Shown: positions 50,423 through 58,889 of the stretch, piece by piece
Layout: each line of letters opens with the position of its first letter
Position numbering within the stretch: the first letter of the stretch is position 1
Source of the DNA: Treponema sp.
GTDB lineage: Bacteria > Spirochaetota > Spirochaetia > Treponematales > Treponemataceae
Assembly (NCBI GenBank): GCA_024699235.1
Contig: JAILPY010000061.1
Span: 49,353 to 113,352 of the forward strand
Length of the DNA stretch: 64,000 bases
Direction of reading: 5' to 3'
The notes under the pieces: model-generated
Seen by the model: the letters and a program-made list of their open reading frames with translations, nothing else
Database searches by the model: none
What the model was told of the DNA's origin: nothing
Translations under genes and position numbers: made by a program

Positions 50423-51262
50423 ATGGCAGAAAATGTATTACAGATGAAAGACATTACAATGCAGTTTGGCGGCGTTGTAGCTGTTAATAACCTTTCTCTT
50501 GAAGTAAATAAAGGTGAAATCGTTTCTTTAATTGGCCCTAATGGTGCTGGAAAAACTACGGCATTTAATGTTGTAACTGGCGTGTATGCTCCTACAAACG
50601 GCTCTGTTTCTTTTAACGGAGCTGAGATTGTTGAAAATTATCCTCGCGGAAAAATGAAAAAAATGTATGCGGGACTTCATCGTGGAGATTATAAAAGGCA
50701 TATTGAGCCAACCCCTGATAAAATAACAAAGCTTGGCATTGCAAGAACTTTTCAGAATATCAGGCTTTGGAAAAGTCAGACTGTGTTTAATAATGTTCTT
50801 ATTGCAAAGCATTTGCGCCGTACAAGTAACGTATTTACAGCTACATTTCGCCTGAACAGAAGGGAAGAGGAGTCTCAGAAAAATGAGACGTCTGAGCTTC
50901 TGAAGATTTTAGGCCTTTATGATGTGAAAGATGAGCTTTGTACGTCTTTGCCTTATGGCTTGCAGCGCAGGCTGGAAATTGCACGTGCTTTAGCTACAAA
51001 GCCGAGCCTGCTTTTGCTTGATGAACCGGCAGCAGGCATGAATCCTCAGGAAACTGCAGAACTGACTGATTTTATACGCCGTATCCGTGATGATTTTCAT
51101 CTGACTGTCTTTATGATAGAACATCACATGGATCTTGTAATGGATATTTCAGATAGAATATATGTTTTGAATTTCGGTGCATTGATAGCAACAGGAACTC
51201 CTGAGCAGATTCAGAATAATCCTGAAGTAATTTCAGCTTATCTTGGTGAAAACGAGGACTAA
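50423..51262 (+). CDS. livG: Branched-chain amino acid ABC ATPase LivG
   Basis: A 279-aa ATPase. Walker A GPNGAGKTTAFN, signature LPYGLQRRLEIARAL, Walker B LLLLDEPAAGMNP and switch His in FMIEHHMD. Compared with the usual 255 aa, an extra basic segment of about 25 residues (about 76-102, GKMKKMYAGLHRGDYKR) sits before the Q-loop helix TKLGIARTFQNIRLW. It pairs with LivF to power LivHM. Confidence 0.93.
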   Translation: MAENVLQMKDITMQFGGVVAVNNLSLEVNKGEIVSLIGPNGAGKTTAFNVVTGVYAPTNGSVSFNGAEIVENYPRGKMKKMYAGLHRGDYKRHIEPTPDKITKLGIARTFQNIRLWKSQTVFNNVLIAKHLRRTSNVFTATFRLNRREEESQKNETSELLKILGLYDVKDELCTSLPYGLQRRLEIARALATKPSLLLLDEPAAGMNPQETAELTDFIRRIRDDFHLTVFMIEHHMDLVMDISDRIYVLNFGALIATGTPEQIQNNPEVISAYLGENED

Positions 51263-51268
51263 TAGACT

Positions 51269-51985
51269 ATGCTTAAAATATCAGATTTACATGTTTCATA
51301 TGGTGGAATTAAAGCTTTGCGGGGAATTGATATTGAAGTTCCTGACGGTAAGATTGTTACGCTTATTGGAGCAAACGGAGCTGGAAAGTCTACTCTGTTG
51401 CGTACTGTAAGCGGTCTTGTAAAGCCTTCCAGAGGTTCTGGCTCGATTAAGCTTGATAATAAGGAACTTATAGGCTTACCGATAAACGAAATTTGTGCAG
51501 AAGGAATTGCGCTCTCGCCTGAAGGACGCCATGTTTTTGCTGATTTGACTGTTCAGGAGAACCTTAAGATAGGAGCCTATCTCCGTAAAGAAAAGGATGT
51601 CATAGAAACTGACATGAAGTGGGTGTATGAACTGTTTCCCCGCCTGAAGGAGCGCAGCTGGCAGTATGCAGGAACCCTTTCTGGAGGTGAGCAGCAGATG
51701 CTTGCTGTAGGAAGAGCTCTCATGAGCCGTCCTAAAATTTTGATGCTGGATGAACCGTCTCTTGGTCTTGCTCCCCTTATTGTTCAGCAGATTTTTGAAA
51801 TCATTAGGGAAATAAATAAGAAGGGAGTCACGATTCTTTTAGTAGAGCAGAACGCAAATATGGCTCTTAAAACTGCTGATATAGCCTATGTTCTTGAGAC
51901 GGGGGAGATTGTTCTGAACGGAAGCGGCAGGGCGCTTCTTGAAAATGCATCTGTTAGGGACGCTTACTTGGGTAAAAAACGCTGA
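51269..51985 (+). CDS. livF: Branched-chain amino acid ABC ATPase LivF
   Basis: A 238-aa ATPase of normal LivF length. Walker A GANGAGKSTLLR, Q-loop ALSPEGRHVF, signature LSGGEQQMLAVGRALM, Walker B ILMLDEPSLGLAP and LLVEQNA. It is the last of five liv genes; the next promoter begins at once. Confidence 0.94.
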   Translation: MLKISDLHVSYGGIKALRGIDIEVPDGKIVTLIGANGAGKSTLLRTVSGLVKPSRGSGSIKLDNKELIGLPINEICAEGIALSPEGRHVFADLTVQENLKIGAYLRKEKDVIETDMKWVYELFPRLKERSWQYAGTLSGGEQQMLAVGRALMSRPKILMLDEPSLGLAPLIVQQIFEIIREINKKGVTILLVEQNANMALKTADIAYVLETGEIVLNGSGRALLENASVRDAYLGKKR

Positions 51986-51997
51986 TATAATGACGTG

Positions 51998-52027
51998 TTG
52001 CATTTTATCATAATTTAAGTGTATACT
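51998..52027 (+). promoter_or_regulatory. hprK promoter (leaderless)
   Basis: TTGCAT (51998-52003), 18-bp spacer and TATACT (52022-52027). Six bases then lead to the ATG at 52034; no ribosome site. Confidence 0.6.
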
Positions 52028-52033
52028 AGTTTC

Positions 52034-53023
52034 ATGTCTGACAAGAAATTTACAGTATTAGATTTATTGGATTTAAACCTTAAAGGCCACGATTCTCTTA
52101 ATCTTCGCTGTATAAGTGGCAGGAACAGTCTGTCTCGGGAAATTACAATTCCTGATATTAATCGTCCAGGGCTTGCACTGTCTGGTTTTTTTGAGTCATT
52201 TGCTTATTCTCGTGTGCAGGTTATTGGCAGGGGGGAATTTGCTTATTTAAATAAGCTTATTCAAGAAGATAATTTTAAAAGTCTAGAAAAACTTTTTGAA
52301 TTTGAAATTCCTTGCATAGTGTGCACCCATAATCTTTTCCCTAATGAGATATTCCTTTCCATGGCAGAAGCCTCAGGCTGTCCTATTTTGCAGACTGATT
52401 TGGAATCTACTGATTTTTCAAACAGGATACTTCGAGTCTTGTCAAATATTTTTGCTCCGCGAAAAACAATACATGGAGTTTTCGTAGAAGTTTTCGGTAT
52501 TGGAATTCTTCTGACTGGAGAAAGTGGAGTAGGCAAAAGTGAAACTGCGCTTGCTCTTATTGAGCGAGGCCATCGTCTTGTTGCTGATGATACTGTAGAG
52601 CTTCGCTGCGTCAACGGAAATACTATTATGGGAAGCGGACCTGCAAAATTTATAAGCCATCACATGGAAATCCGGGGCCTTGGCATCATTAATATTCCTG
52701 ATTTGTATGGAGTCGGCTCTATACGAGATCAGAAAGAAGTCCAGCTTGTCGTAAAGCTTGAAGAATGGCAGCAGAATAAGGTTTATGATCGTGTCGGTAC
52801 TGATACTGATAAAACAGATTTGTTAGGCGTAAAGATACCTCTTATTGAGTTACCGGTAAAACCCGGCCGTAATATGCCGATTATTATTGAAGCAGCTGCA
52901 AAGAATGAGCGTTTGAAATCTATGGGACATTTTTCTGCCCGGGAATTTAACCAGAATGTTCTTAAATGGATTGAATCAAGTCAGGCTCAGGCTGCTTATT
53001 ATGGCAGTGAATATTCGTATTAA
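52034..53023 (+). CDS. hprK: HPr kinase/phosphorylase
   Basis: A 329-aa bifunctional enzyme that phosphorylates and dephosphorylates HPr on Ser46. Residues 1-130 are the N-terminal domain; the P-loop is TGESGVGKSETALALIERGH and MEIRGLGIINIPDLYG is the HprK signature, followed by the KPGRN loop. The start is ATG 52034; an upstream in-frame GTG at 52019 lies within the promoter. ptsH follows 66 bp later, yet no PTS permease is in view, so the pair may act in carbon-status signalling rather than sugar uptake. Confidence 0.95.
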   Translation: MSDKKFTVLDLLDLNLKGHDSLNLRCISGRNSLSREITIPDINRPGLALSGFFESFAYSRVQVIGRGEFAYLNKLIQEDNFKSLEKLFEFEIPCIVCTHNLFPNEIFLSMAEASGCPILQTDLESTDFSNRILRVLSNIFAPRKTIHGVFVEVFGIGILLTGESGVGKSETALALIERGHRLVADDTVELRCVNGNTIMGSGPAKFISHHMEIRGLGIINIPDLYGVGSIRDQKEVQLVVKLEEWQQNKVYDRVGTDTDKTDLLGVKIPLIELPVKPGRNMPIIIEAAAKNERLKSMGHFSAREFNQNVLKWIESSQAQAAYYGSEYSY

Positions 53024-53029
53024 AGTCAT

Positions 53030-53051
53030 ATATGAGGCATAGGTGTCTCGT
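53030..53051 (+). other. Hairpin in the hprK-ptsH gap
   Basis: TATGAGGCA and TGTCTCGTA can pair (two G-U pairs) around a TAGG loop. No U-tract follows, so it may stabilise or regulate the message rather than end it. Confidence 0.35.
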
Positions 53052-53089
53052 ATAACTTAAAATAAAAATATATAGTAAGGAAGTTTATT

Positions 53090-53356
53090 GTGATTGAAAA
53101 GATTTTGACAGTTCGCAACCGAGCCGGCATACATGCTCGTCCTGCTGCATTGATTGCACAGACAGCAAATAAGTTTGCATCAGAAATTAATTTAGAACGG
53201 GATGATGCTACAGTGAATGCAAAGTCTATTATGGGAGTGATTACTATGGCTGCAGGCTATAACGCTACGCTTACTCTCAAAGTCGATGGAACTGATGAAA
53301 AGGATGCTGTTGACGCTATTGTAAAACTGTTTGAATCAAAGTTTGAGGAAGATTAG
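53090..53356 (+). CDS. ptsH: HPr phosphocarrier protein
   Basis: An 88-aa protein with H15 in AGIHARPAAL (phosphorylated by Enzyme I) and S46 in AKSIMGV (phosphorylated by HPr kinase). Both sites are intact. It starts at GTG with AAGGA eight bases upstream. It lies between hprK and a lexA-like gene with 8 bp to the next start. Confidence 0.95.
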   Translation: MIEKILTVRNRAGIHARPAALIAQTANKFASEINLERDDATVNAKSIMGVITMAAGYNATLTLKVDGTDEKDAVDAIVKLFESKFEED

Positions 53357-53364
53357 GAGAATTT

Positions 53365-53979
53365 ATGAAATCTCTCACTAATCGCCAGCGGGAAGTGTTG
53401 GATTTTATTTCTAAATATTTGGAAGACAATTCTTTTCCCCCTACGGTTCGCGAAATAGGTGAGAATTTTAATATTTCTTTACGTGCTGTGCAAGATCATC
53501 TTTCTGCACTTCAGAAGAAAGGGTATATTTCTCAGCGTTATAAATGTTCTCGGTCAATGAAGGTTCTGAAAAATGAAAAAAAAGCAGAAAGCTATGAGGC
53601 TTCTATTCAGATTCCTGTCATAGGCACTCTTGAACAGGGACGTCCAATTTTGAGTGAAGAAAATTATGCTGGTTACATTACTGTAGCAGAACCGTTTATT
53701 AATAAAGATTTGTTATATTATGCGCTTCGCATTTCTGATTCAAGTATGTCTGGGGCTGGTATTTATGAAGGTGATATTGCTATAATACAGTCCTGTGATA
53801 AAGCGATGGAAGGGCAGATTGTTGTTGTAATGACAGGTAATACAATCCTTTTGCGAAAATATTCTACGGAATCAAACAGAATATGTTTGTCTGCTGAAAA
53901 TGATGATGTCCAGCCTGTTTATTGTCAGGATGTGCGCGTTGTTGGCACCCTTTCTTGCATAATTCGTTCGTATAGATAA
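53365..53979 (+). CDS. lexA: LexA-like repressor with altered self-cleavage residues
   Basis: A 204-aa protein in two parts. Residues 1-65 are the LexA winged helix (TNRQREVLDFI, FPPTVREIGENFNISLRAVQDHL). Residues about 82-204 are the S24 latch. The scissile Ala-Gly of LexA is Gln91-Gly92 (TLEQGRP). The catalytic Ser is S127 (SDSSMSG), but at the Lys position an ungapped alignment puts R164, with K165 next to it. Self-cleavage may therefore be altered. AGGAG precedes the ATG. It is translated between ptsH and holA. Confidence 0.85.
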   Translation: MKSLTNRQREVLDFISKYLEDNSFPPTVREIGENFNISLRAVQDHLSALQKKGYISQRYKCSRSMKVLKNEKKAESYEASIQIPVIGTLEQGRPILSEENYAGYITVAEPFINKDLLYYALRISDSSMSGAGIYEGDIAIIQSCDKAMEGQIVVVMTGNTILLRKYSTESNRICLSAENDDVQPVYCQDVRVVGTLSCIIRSYR

Positions 53980-53984
53980 TTTAT

Positions 53985-55001
53985 ATGGCTGACCCAGAAG
54001 TATATATTTTTACAGGTCCGGAGATTGGAGATAAAAATGATGCTGTTTCCGCTATAAGGCAGGCTTCGGAAAAAAAGAATGGAAGCATTGATTTTTATAG
54101 ATATTATGCTTCTGAGACCCGTGTTGCAGATATTGTTTCCCAATTGCAGAATGCAAGTTTATTTTCTTCCGCACTTTTTATTATTCTTAAAAATGCAGAA
54201 CTTATAAAGTTAAAAAATGACATAGAGCTTATCGTGCAATATATAAAGAATGCAGGAAACAGTCCGAATGTTTTAATTCTTGAATCTGATGAAAATAATA
54301 TAGAAAAAAAAATAGAAGCTGCTGTTCCTTCGTCCCATAAAAAAATATTCTGGGAATTGTTTGACAATCAGAAGCCCCAATGGGTTCGTAATTATTTTAA
54401 AAAAAATGGATTTTCTGTATCAGAGGATGCAATAGAGCTGATTCTTGATATGGTTGAGAATAATACTGAAACATTAAAAAATGAATGCTCCCGCTTTTTT
54501 TATTGCTTTGAAAAAGGTTATGCAGTAACAGTTGATGACGTTGATAAAATTTTATCACATAACAGGGAAGAAAATGCTTTTACCTTATTCGAGGCTCTTG
54601 CTGATGCTTCTAAGTCTCCGAAGGAAAGGCTGGAAACTTCTCTTTCTATTTTACAGAAAATACGTATGTCCAGAGATTCTGGATCTGTTGCAATTATTGC
54701 AGGCCTTTCCTATTGTTTTCGCTCCCTTAGGACATATCACAGTTTGTATGCGGGCGGCAAAACTCCTACAGACGGTCAGTTACGCGCTGCTGGATTGGGA
54801 GGGAAAAAAAATTTATCCCGTTACTCTAAGGCTGCAAAAATATGGGGACCGGGAACTACAGCTTCTGTCCTTTCCCTTCTGGCTTATACAGATATGAGTA
54901 TCAGGGAAGGTGGAAGCGGCATTGAGGATACAAGTCTTATAATGCTTATATATTGCATTGTAATAAAAAATGGTCTGTATCCGTCTTTGTATGAGTCTTG
55001 A
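53985..55001 (+). CDS. holA: DNA polymerase III delta subunit
   Basis: A 338-aa clamp-loader subunit that opens the sliding clamp. It has the divergent AAA+ N-terminus (VYIFTGPEIGDKNDAV), then SLFSSALFIILKNAE and the C-terminal collar helices (NAFTLFEALADASK, with AIIAGLSYCFRSL). It begins 5 bp after the lexA-like gene with no strong ribosome site. Confidence 0.88.
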   Translation: MADPEVYIFTGPEIGDKNDAVSAIRQASEKKNGSIDFYRYYASETRVADIVSQLQNASLFSSALFIILKNAELIKLKNDIELIVQYIKNAGNSPNVLILESDENNIEKKIEAAVPSSHKKIFWELFDNQKPQWVRNYFKKNGFSVSEDAIELILDMVENNTETLKNECSRFFYCFEKGYAVTVDDVDKILSHNREENAFTLFEALADASKSPKERLETSLSILQKIRMSRDSGSVAIIAGLSYCFRSLRTYHSLYAGGKTPTDGQLRAAGLGGKKNLSRYSKAAKIWGPGTTASVLSLLAYTDMSIREGGSGIEDTSLIMLIYCIVIKNGLYPSLYES

Positions 55002-55011
55002 GTTTATTGCT

Positions 55012-55236
55012 CTAAATATTCATCTTGCTTAAAATATCCTTCAAGGCGGTAAGTTCTTCTTTTGTCAGGGTGATTCCTTTCCCCATTTTTGCATGATCTG
55101 GAGACCAAGACCTTATGTCATATTTTGGGTTTCTGTCTCCCCACTGTACAAGATTTAGTTCCATCTTCCATCCAGCCTTTCCTTCTGAAAGAATTCCGCA
55201 TTCATTCACAATTTCATAATGAAAGTCGTCTGCCAT
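55012..55236 (-). CDS. PC4/YdbC-like single-stranded DNA-binding protein
   Basis: A 74-aa protein matching the bacterial PC4 family (YdbC): GWKMELNLVQWGDRNPKYDIRSW then SPDHAKMGKGITLTKEEL. These dimers bind single-stranded DNA. GAGGAGA precedes the ATG. It is convergent with holA, 10 bp away. Confidence 0.9.
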   Translation of the reverse strand: MADDFHYEIVNECGILSEGKAGWKMELNLVQWGDRNPKYDIRSWSPDHAKMGKGITLTKEELTALKDILSKMNI

Positions 55237-55301
55237 ATAATCTCCTCATATAATAAAGTACTTATATTATACAGTAATTATTAAAATAAATGAATAAATA
55301 C

Positions 55302-55330
55302 TTAAAATTATTATCTATATATGATATAAT
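55302..55330 (+). promoter_or_regulatory. Promoter of the Ser-rich lipoprotein operon
   Basis: TTAAAA (55302-55307), 17-bp spacer and TATAAT (55325-55330). A leader of about 40 nt with AAGGGGGA precedes the ATG at 55377. Confidence 0.55.
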
Positions 55331-55376
55331 GCCGATATTAATAAAAATTAGGTTCGGGTTAATTAAGGGGGAAATC

Positions 55377-56573
55377 ATGAAGCTTAGACGCTTATTTTAT
55401 TTAGTAGTGGCTTTGTGCTGTATGCTTTTTGTTACATGTGCATCGACAAAGCAGTCTGGAAGTTCTGGAAAAGATCGCGGTTCTTCTGATTCTTCTGCGA
55501 CGGCAGGCGGCTCTTCAAAGGATTCTTCAAAGTCAGGAAGTTCTTCATCTTCAAAGTCAGGAAGTTCTTCATCTTCAAAATCAGGAAGTTCTTCATCTTC
55601 AGATTCCGACAGTTCTTCATCTTCAGATTCCGACAGTTCTTCTAAGTCAGGAAAAGGAAGCCAGTCAGATTCTTCTTCTGGAAAAAAATATTCTTCTGAT
55701 AATCAGATAAATTCTCTTATTGACAGCATTGAAAATTCTCGTAGGAATGCAGAAAATGCAGGTGGAGATTCTGCTCTTTCTGATTTGTATAATGCTGCAA
55801 ATGATGCATTTGAACGTCTCAAGCAGCGTGCTGCTGCTGGAGAAAATACTCCTGAATTAAAGCGTGCACTTGAAAACCTTAACAGTCTGTTTAAGGGACT
55901 TGAAGTATATGCAGAGGCTAAGGCAAAGAAAGAGCGCATTGATGAAAAGGGATACGCTTATAATAACCAGAATGCCTATGATGAAGGCGCCTCTCTTCTT
56001 GAAGAACTTGAAGAAATGAATAAAAATGCAGCTGCATTTATTGCAGAACTTGAAAAAGGTACTTCAGATAATGGAAATGAATTCCTTAAGAAGGCAAATA
56101 AGGCAGACTTAGATTTTTCAAATGTATTTAAGACAACGGCAACTAATGAGCGTTCTGCAGCATTTAAAGCAAAAAAGCAGGCTGACAGTGTAAAGGCTTC
56201 TGTTTCTCGCAAAAATGATTATGATAATGGCGTAGCTTCATTTAGAAATGGTGATTCAAAGTATGTTACTGGCGATATCGAAGGTTCAATTGAAGATTAC
56301 GTTTCTGCACGAGGAATTTTTTCAAAGCTGTATAAGGAGGTGTCTGCTGCACGTAAGAAAGCCCAGACCTTGATTGATGATGCAAAGAATCGTGTAAAGC
56401 ACAGTGAATCTGTGGCTTTAAAAGCTGATAAGACAGATCCTTTGACAGAAAAAATTCAGGGGATTGAAGATGAAAATGCTATTTTGCTTGAATCTGACGA
56501 TTTTTCTGCAGCAAAAGCTACTTATGTAGAAATAGATGAGAAGATAGAAGTTGGAGGAGGCGCTTCGTTATGA
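55377..56573 (+). CDS. Lipoprotein with Ser-rich repeat linker
   Basis: A 398-aa predicted lipoprotein with lipobox FVTC (residue about 20). Residues about 25-105 are a Ser/Gly/Asp/Lys linker containing five 8-residue repeats; the remainder is Ala/Glu/Lys-rich and helical, with TPR-like parts (YDNGVASFRNGDSKYVTGDIEGSIEDYVSA). It may reach from a membrane to the murein. The start is ATG 55377 behind AAGGGGGA; the frame is open 29 codons further up without homology. The next gene overlaps its stop by 4 bp. Confidence 0.8.
   Translation: MKLRRLFYLVVALCCMLFVTCASTKQSGSSGKDRGSSDSSATAGGSSKDSSKSGSSSSSKSGSSSSSKSGSSSSSDSDSSSSSDSDSSSKSGKGSQSDSSSGKKYSSDNQINSLIDSIENSRRNAENAGGDSALSDLYNAANDAFERLKQRAAAGENTPELKRALENLNSLFKGLEVYAEAKAKKERIDEKGYAYNNQNAYDEGASLLEELEEMNKNAAAFIAELEKGTSDNGNEFLKKANKADLDFSNVFKTTATNERSAAFKAKKQADSVKASVSRKNDYDNGVASFRNGDSKYVTGDIEGSIEDYVSARGIFSKLYKEVSAARKKAQTLIDDAKNRVKHSESVALKADKTDPLTEKIQGIEDENAILLESDDFSAAKATYVEIDEKIEVGGGASL
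55530..55649 (+). repeat. Five 24-bp repeats in the lipoprotein gene
   Basis: Five in-frame 24-bp units encode eight-residue blocks KSGSSSSS (units 1-3) and DSDSSSS-type (units 4-5). Units 1 and 2 are identical and unit 3 differs by one base, so copy number may vary by slippage while keeping the frame. Confidence 0.85.
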
Positions 56574-57283
56574 GAAGAGTTTTACTGCCGCTTGTACTTT
56601 TGTTTGTATGTTCAGGATTGTCTTTTGCTATAAGATACAGTTATAAGAATAATACATATCAGAAATTAGCAGAACAATATTCTTTAAAGGCCGATAAGGC
56701 TCTTGATGCTGGTGAGTATATCCTTGCAGAGGAGTATGCTGAAAAAGCTGCCGAAAATGCACGTCTTTCAGAGGAATTCATAAAAAATAAGCTGCGTTCT
56801 GAATCTGCAGAAGAACTTCTTCTTCAGGCAAAAAAACGACTGGATTATGCAAGGTCAATCCATGCTGATGAAAACTATCCTGTTGCCTTTAATGCTGCCC
56901 TTGATTACTATAATCAGGCTGAGGATTCTTTTGATAAAGAGGATTTTGATACGGCTGCATTGCTTGCTCAGAAAGTTCTTGATACTTTAGCTGGTATAAA
57001 GGGAATGAATCCCCTTCCTAAGTTCTATATCGTTCAGCCATGGGAAATTACTCGGGACTGCCTGTGGAATATTTCAGGAAGAACTTACGTTTACAATAAT
57101 CCTTGGCTATGGGAAAATCTTTATGAGGCAAATAAAGAATCTCTTCCTGAACCAGAAAATCCAAACCTAATTCTTCCTGGCATGAAGCTTGAGATTCCTT
57201 CTATTTCAGGGGAATACCGTAATGGCACTTATGATCCAGATATGACTTATGGTACATACAGTCCTATGAACATAAATAAATAA
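56570..57283 (+). CDS. Exported TPR/LysM-like protein
   Basis: A 237-aa protein with a signal peptide (LSFA, residue about 20). Residues about 30-145 are helical TPR-like pairs (AEQYSLKADKALDAGEYILAEEYAEKAA). Residues about 155-215 resemble a LysM murein-binding unit (FYIVQPWEITRDCLWNISGR ... NPNLILPGMKLEIP). It is co-translated with the Ser-rich lipoprotein (ATGA overlap), so both may act on the murein. Confidence 0.8.
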   Translation: MRRVLLPLVLLFVCSGLSFAIRYSYKNNTYQKLAEQYSLKADKALDAGEYILAEEYAEKAAENARLSEEFIKNKLRSESAEELLLQAKKRLDYARSIHADENYPVAFNAALDYYNQAEDSFDKEDFDTAALLAQKVLDTLAGIKGMNPLPKFYIVQPWEITRDCLWNISGRTYVYNNPWLWENLYEANKESLPEPENPNLILPGMKLEIPSISGEYRNGTYDPDMTYGTYSPMNINK

Positions 57284-57295
57284 ATAAATTAGTTT

Positions 57296-57841
57296 TTATT
57301 CATTGTAATGCGCTCGGTATAGTGCTACGGCACTTGCCATCAGTGCATGAGGATAATCAGGTGTTCCTATTTTAGCGAACACCTCTTTTTTTTCTATTTT
57401 AAGGTATTGGACAAATTCGTCTTCATCCAGATGCTGTTCGCCTTTTAATGCCAGGTCTTCTGCACAGTAAATGTACACATGATTGCAGAACAGTGCAGGG
57501 TTTGGATTTATTTTTCCTAGGAAGGTAAGTTTTCCTGCACTGGCTCCTGTTTCTTCCAGAAGTTCCCTTCTTGCCCCGTCTTCTGGAAGTTCGTCTTTTT
57601 CAATGACTCCTCCTGGAAATTCTAGGCTCAGTTTTTTTTCTCCATGACGCCACTGTTTTACCATAAGAAACTGATCTTTAATTACAGGAATGACAATGCC
57701 CCAGTCCCTGCATTCGTTTACAATGAATTTTCCTGTTTGTCCGTCTGGTCCTATGCTAGTTCTTTCTGTGACCGTAAATACTGGAGTTTTATATAGTTCC
57801 TTTCTTTCTGTTTCATTCCATATTAATTCTTTATCTGACAT
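57296..57841 (-). CDS. Nudix hydrolase, ADP-ribose pyrophosphatase-like
   Basis: A 181-aa cytoplasmic hydrolase with a complete Nudix box (GGVIEKDELPEDGARRELLEETG) preceded by LSLEFP, typical for the ADP-ribose/NDP-sugar group. The start is ATG 57841 with AAGGAAA upstream; the open frame continues 11 codons without homology. Substrate is not certain. Confidence 0.9.
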   Translation of the reverse strand: MSDKELIWNETERKELYKTPVFTVTERTSIGPDGQTGKFIVNECRDWGIVIPVIKDQFLMVKQWRHGEKKLSLEFPGGVIEKDELPEDGARRELLEETGASAGKLTFLGKINPNPALFCNHVYIYCAEDLALKGEQHLDEDEFVQYLKIEKKEVFAKIGTPDYPHALMASAVALYRAHYNE

Positions 57842-57953
57842 AAATATTTCCTTGAATTTAAAAAAATTTTGCATAAAGTCTACTTATATTTTATAATAAT
57901 ATTACTGAATTAAAAAAATCACAATGGTTTAATATGTTATCAGGAGGCATTAT

Positions 57954-58772
57954 ATGGCTATTATATCAATCTCAAGACAGGTTGCTGCATTAGGCGATGA
58001 AATTGCAACAGCTCTAGCTGATAAAATAGGGTATGCTTTTATTGACCGTAAGCGAATTGAAAAAAGGATTGTGGAGTTAGGCTTTCCGCAGTCAAAGCTT
58101 TCAAAATATGATGAACGTAAGCCTGGCTTTTTTGCCAGTCTGGTAAAAGACAGGGATGAGTATTTAAATTATTTGCAATATGCTATTTTAGATGAAGCTG
58201 ATAAAGGAAATTGTATCTTGATAGGTCGTGGATCTTCTTCAATTTTGGAAGATATTCCTAATCTTATATCTTTACGTTTTGTTTCAAAAGACTCTGTACG
58301 TCTTGAACGACTTAAAAAGGAATTTTCTTGGAATGACAAGCAGGCTCAAGTTCGTATAGATGAAAGTGATTCTAACAGAAAGGGATTCCATAAGAGTTTC
58401 TTTAACATGGAAAGCGAAGATCCTCAGCATTATCTTATGACTCTTAATACAAGTATTCTGTCTATTGATGAGTCTGTAAGGCTTATTGAAAGTATAATAA
58501 AGTTCCATATTACTTCTGAAAAAGAAGCTGAGGGAAAAAAGCAGGTATCACAGAGATTGAAAGGCCAGCGTCTTGTAAATCAGCTTATTTTTGACTTTCA
58601 TATTAATATAAATTTCTTGAGGGCTGTTGTTGACGGTGATGTCATTACTTTGCAAGGTGTGGCTGATTCTCAGGGACTTGTTGAGCGAGCTGTTCAGACG
58701 GCTGCAAAGCTTCTTCCTACTTGTGAAATACGTTCAGCCATAAGCATTGTCCAAGACTTTAAGACATATTAA
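57954..58772 (+). CDS. Cytidylate-kinase-like protein with C-terminal BON domain
   Basis: A 272-aa cytoplasmic protein. Residues 1-190 match the cytidylate-kinase-like family (MAIISISRQVAALGDEIATALADKIGYAFIDRK, NCILIGRGSSSIL); the classical P-loop Gly-Lys-Ser is absent, as in this family. Residues about 205-272 form a BON-like domain (GDVITLQGVADSQGLVERAVQTAAKL). The substrate is unknown, and BON domains normally bind membranes in exported proteins, so this fusion is unusual. AGGAGG precedes the ATG. Confidence 0.8.
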   Translation: MAIISISRQVAALGDEIATALADKIGYAFIDRKRIEKRIVELGFPQSKLSKYDERKPGFFASLVKDRDEYLNYLQYAILDEADKGNCILIGRGSSSILEDIPNLISLRFVSKDSVRLERLKKEFSWNDKQAQVRIDESDSNRKGFHKSFFNMESEDPQHYLMTLNTSILSIDESVRLIESIIKFHITSEKEAEGKKQVSQRLKGQRLVNQLIFDFHININFLRAVVDGDVITLQGVADSQGLVERAVQTAAKLLPTCEIRSAISIVQDFKTY

Positions 58773-58811
58773 TAGAAAAATTATTGTATTTACCCTTTTT
58801 AGAAAGAGTCA

Positions 58812-58847
58812 TTATGGCAGGCAAAAAGAAATTTTTGTCTGCCATAA
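58812..58847. other. 16-bp GAAA-capped hairpin before the cyclase gene
   Basis: The arm 58812-58827 (TTATGGCAGGCAAAAA) pairs with 58832-58847 (TTTTTGTCTGCCATAA) with a single G-U pair and a GAAA tetraloop. No U-tract follows. It lies 42 bp before the cyclase start and 39 bp after the kinase-BON stop; it could be a terminator-like or leader regulatory structure. Confidence 0.7.
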
Positions 58848-58889
58848 ACGAAAGTTGCGTAAATTTAACTTCAGGAGTAAAATTGTGGT

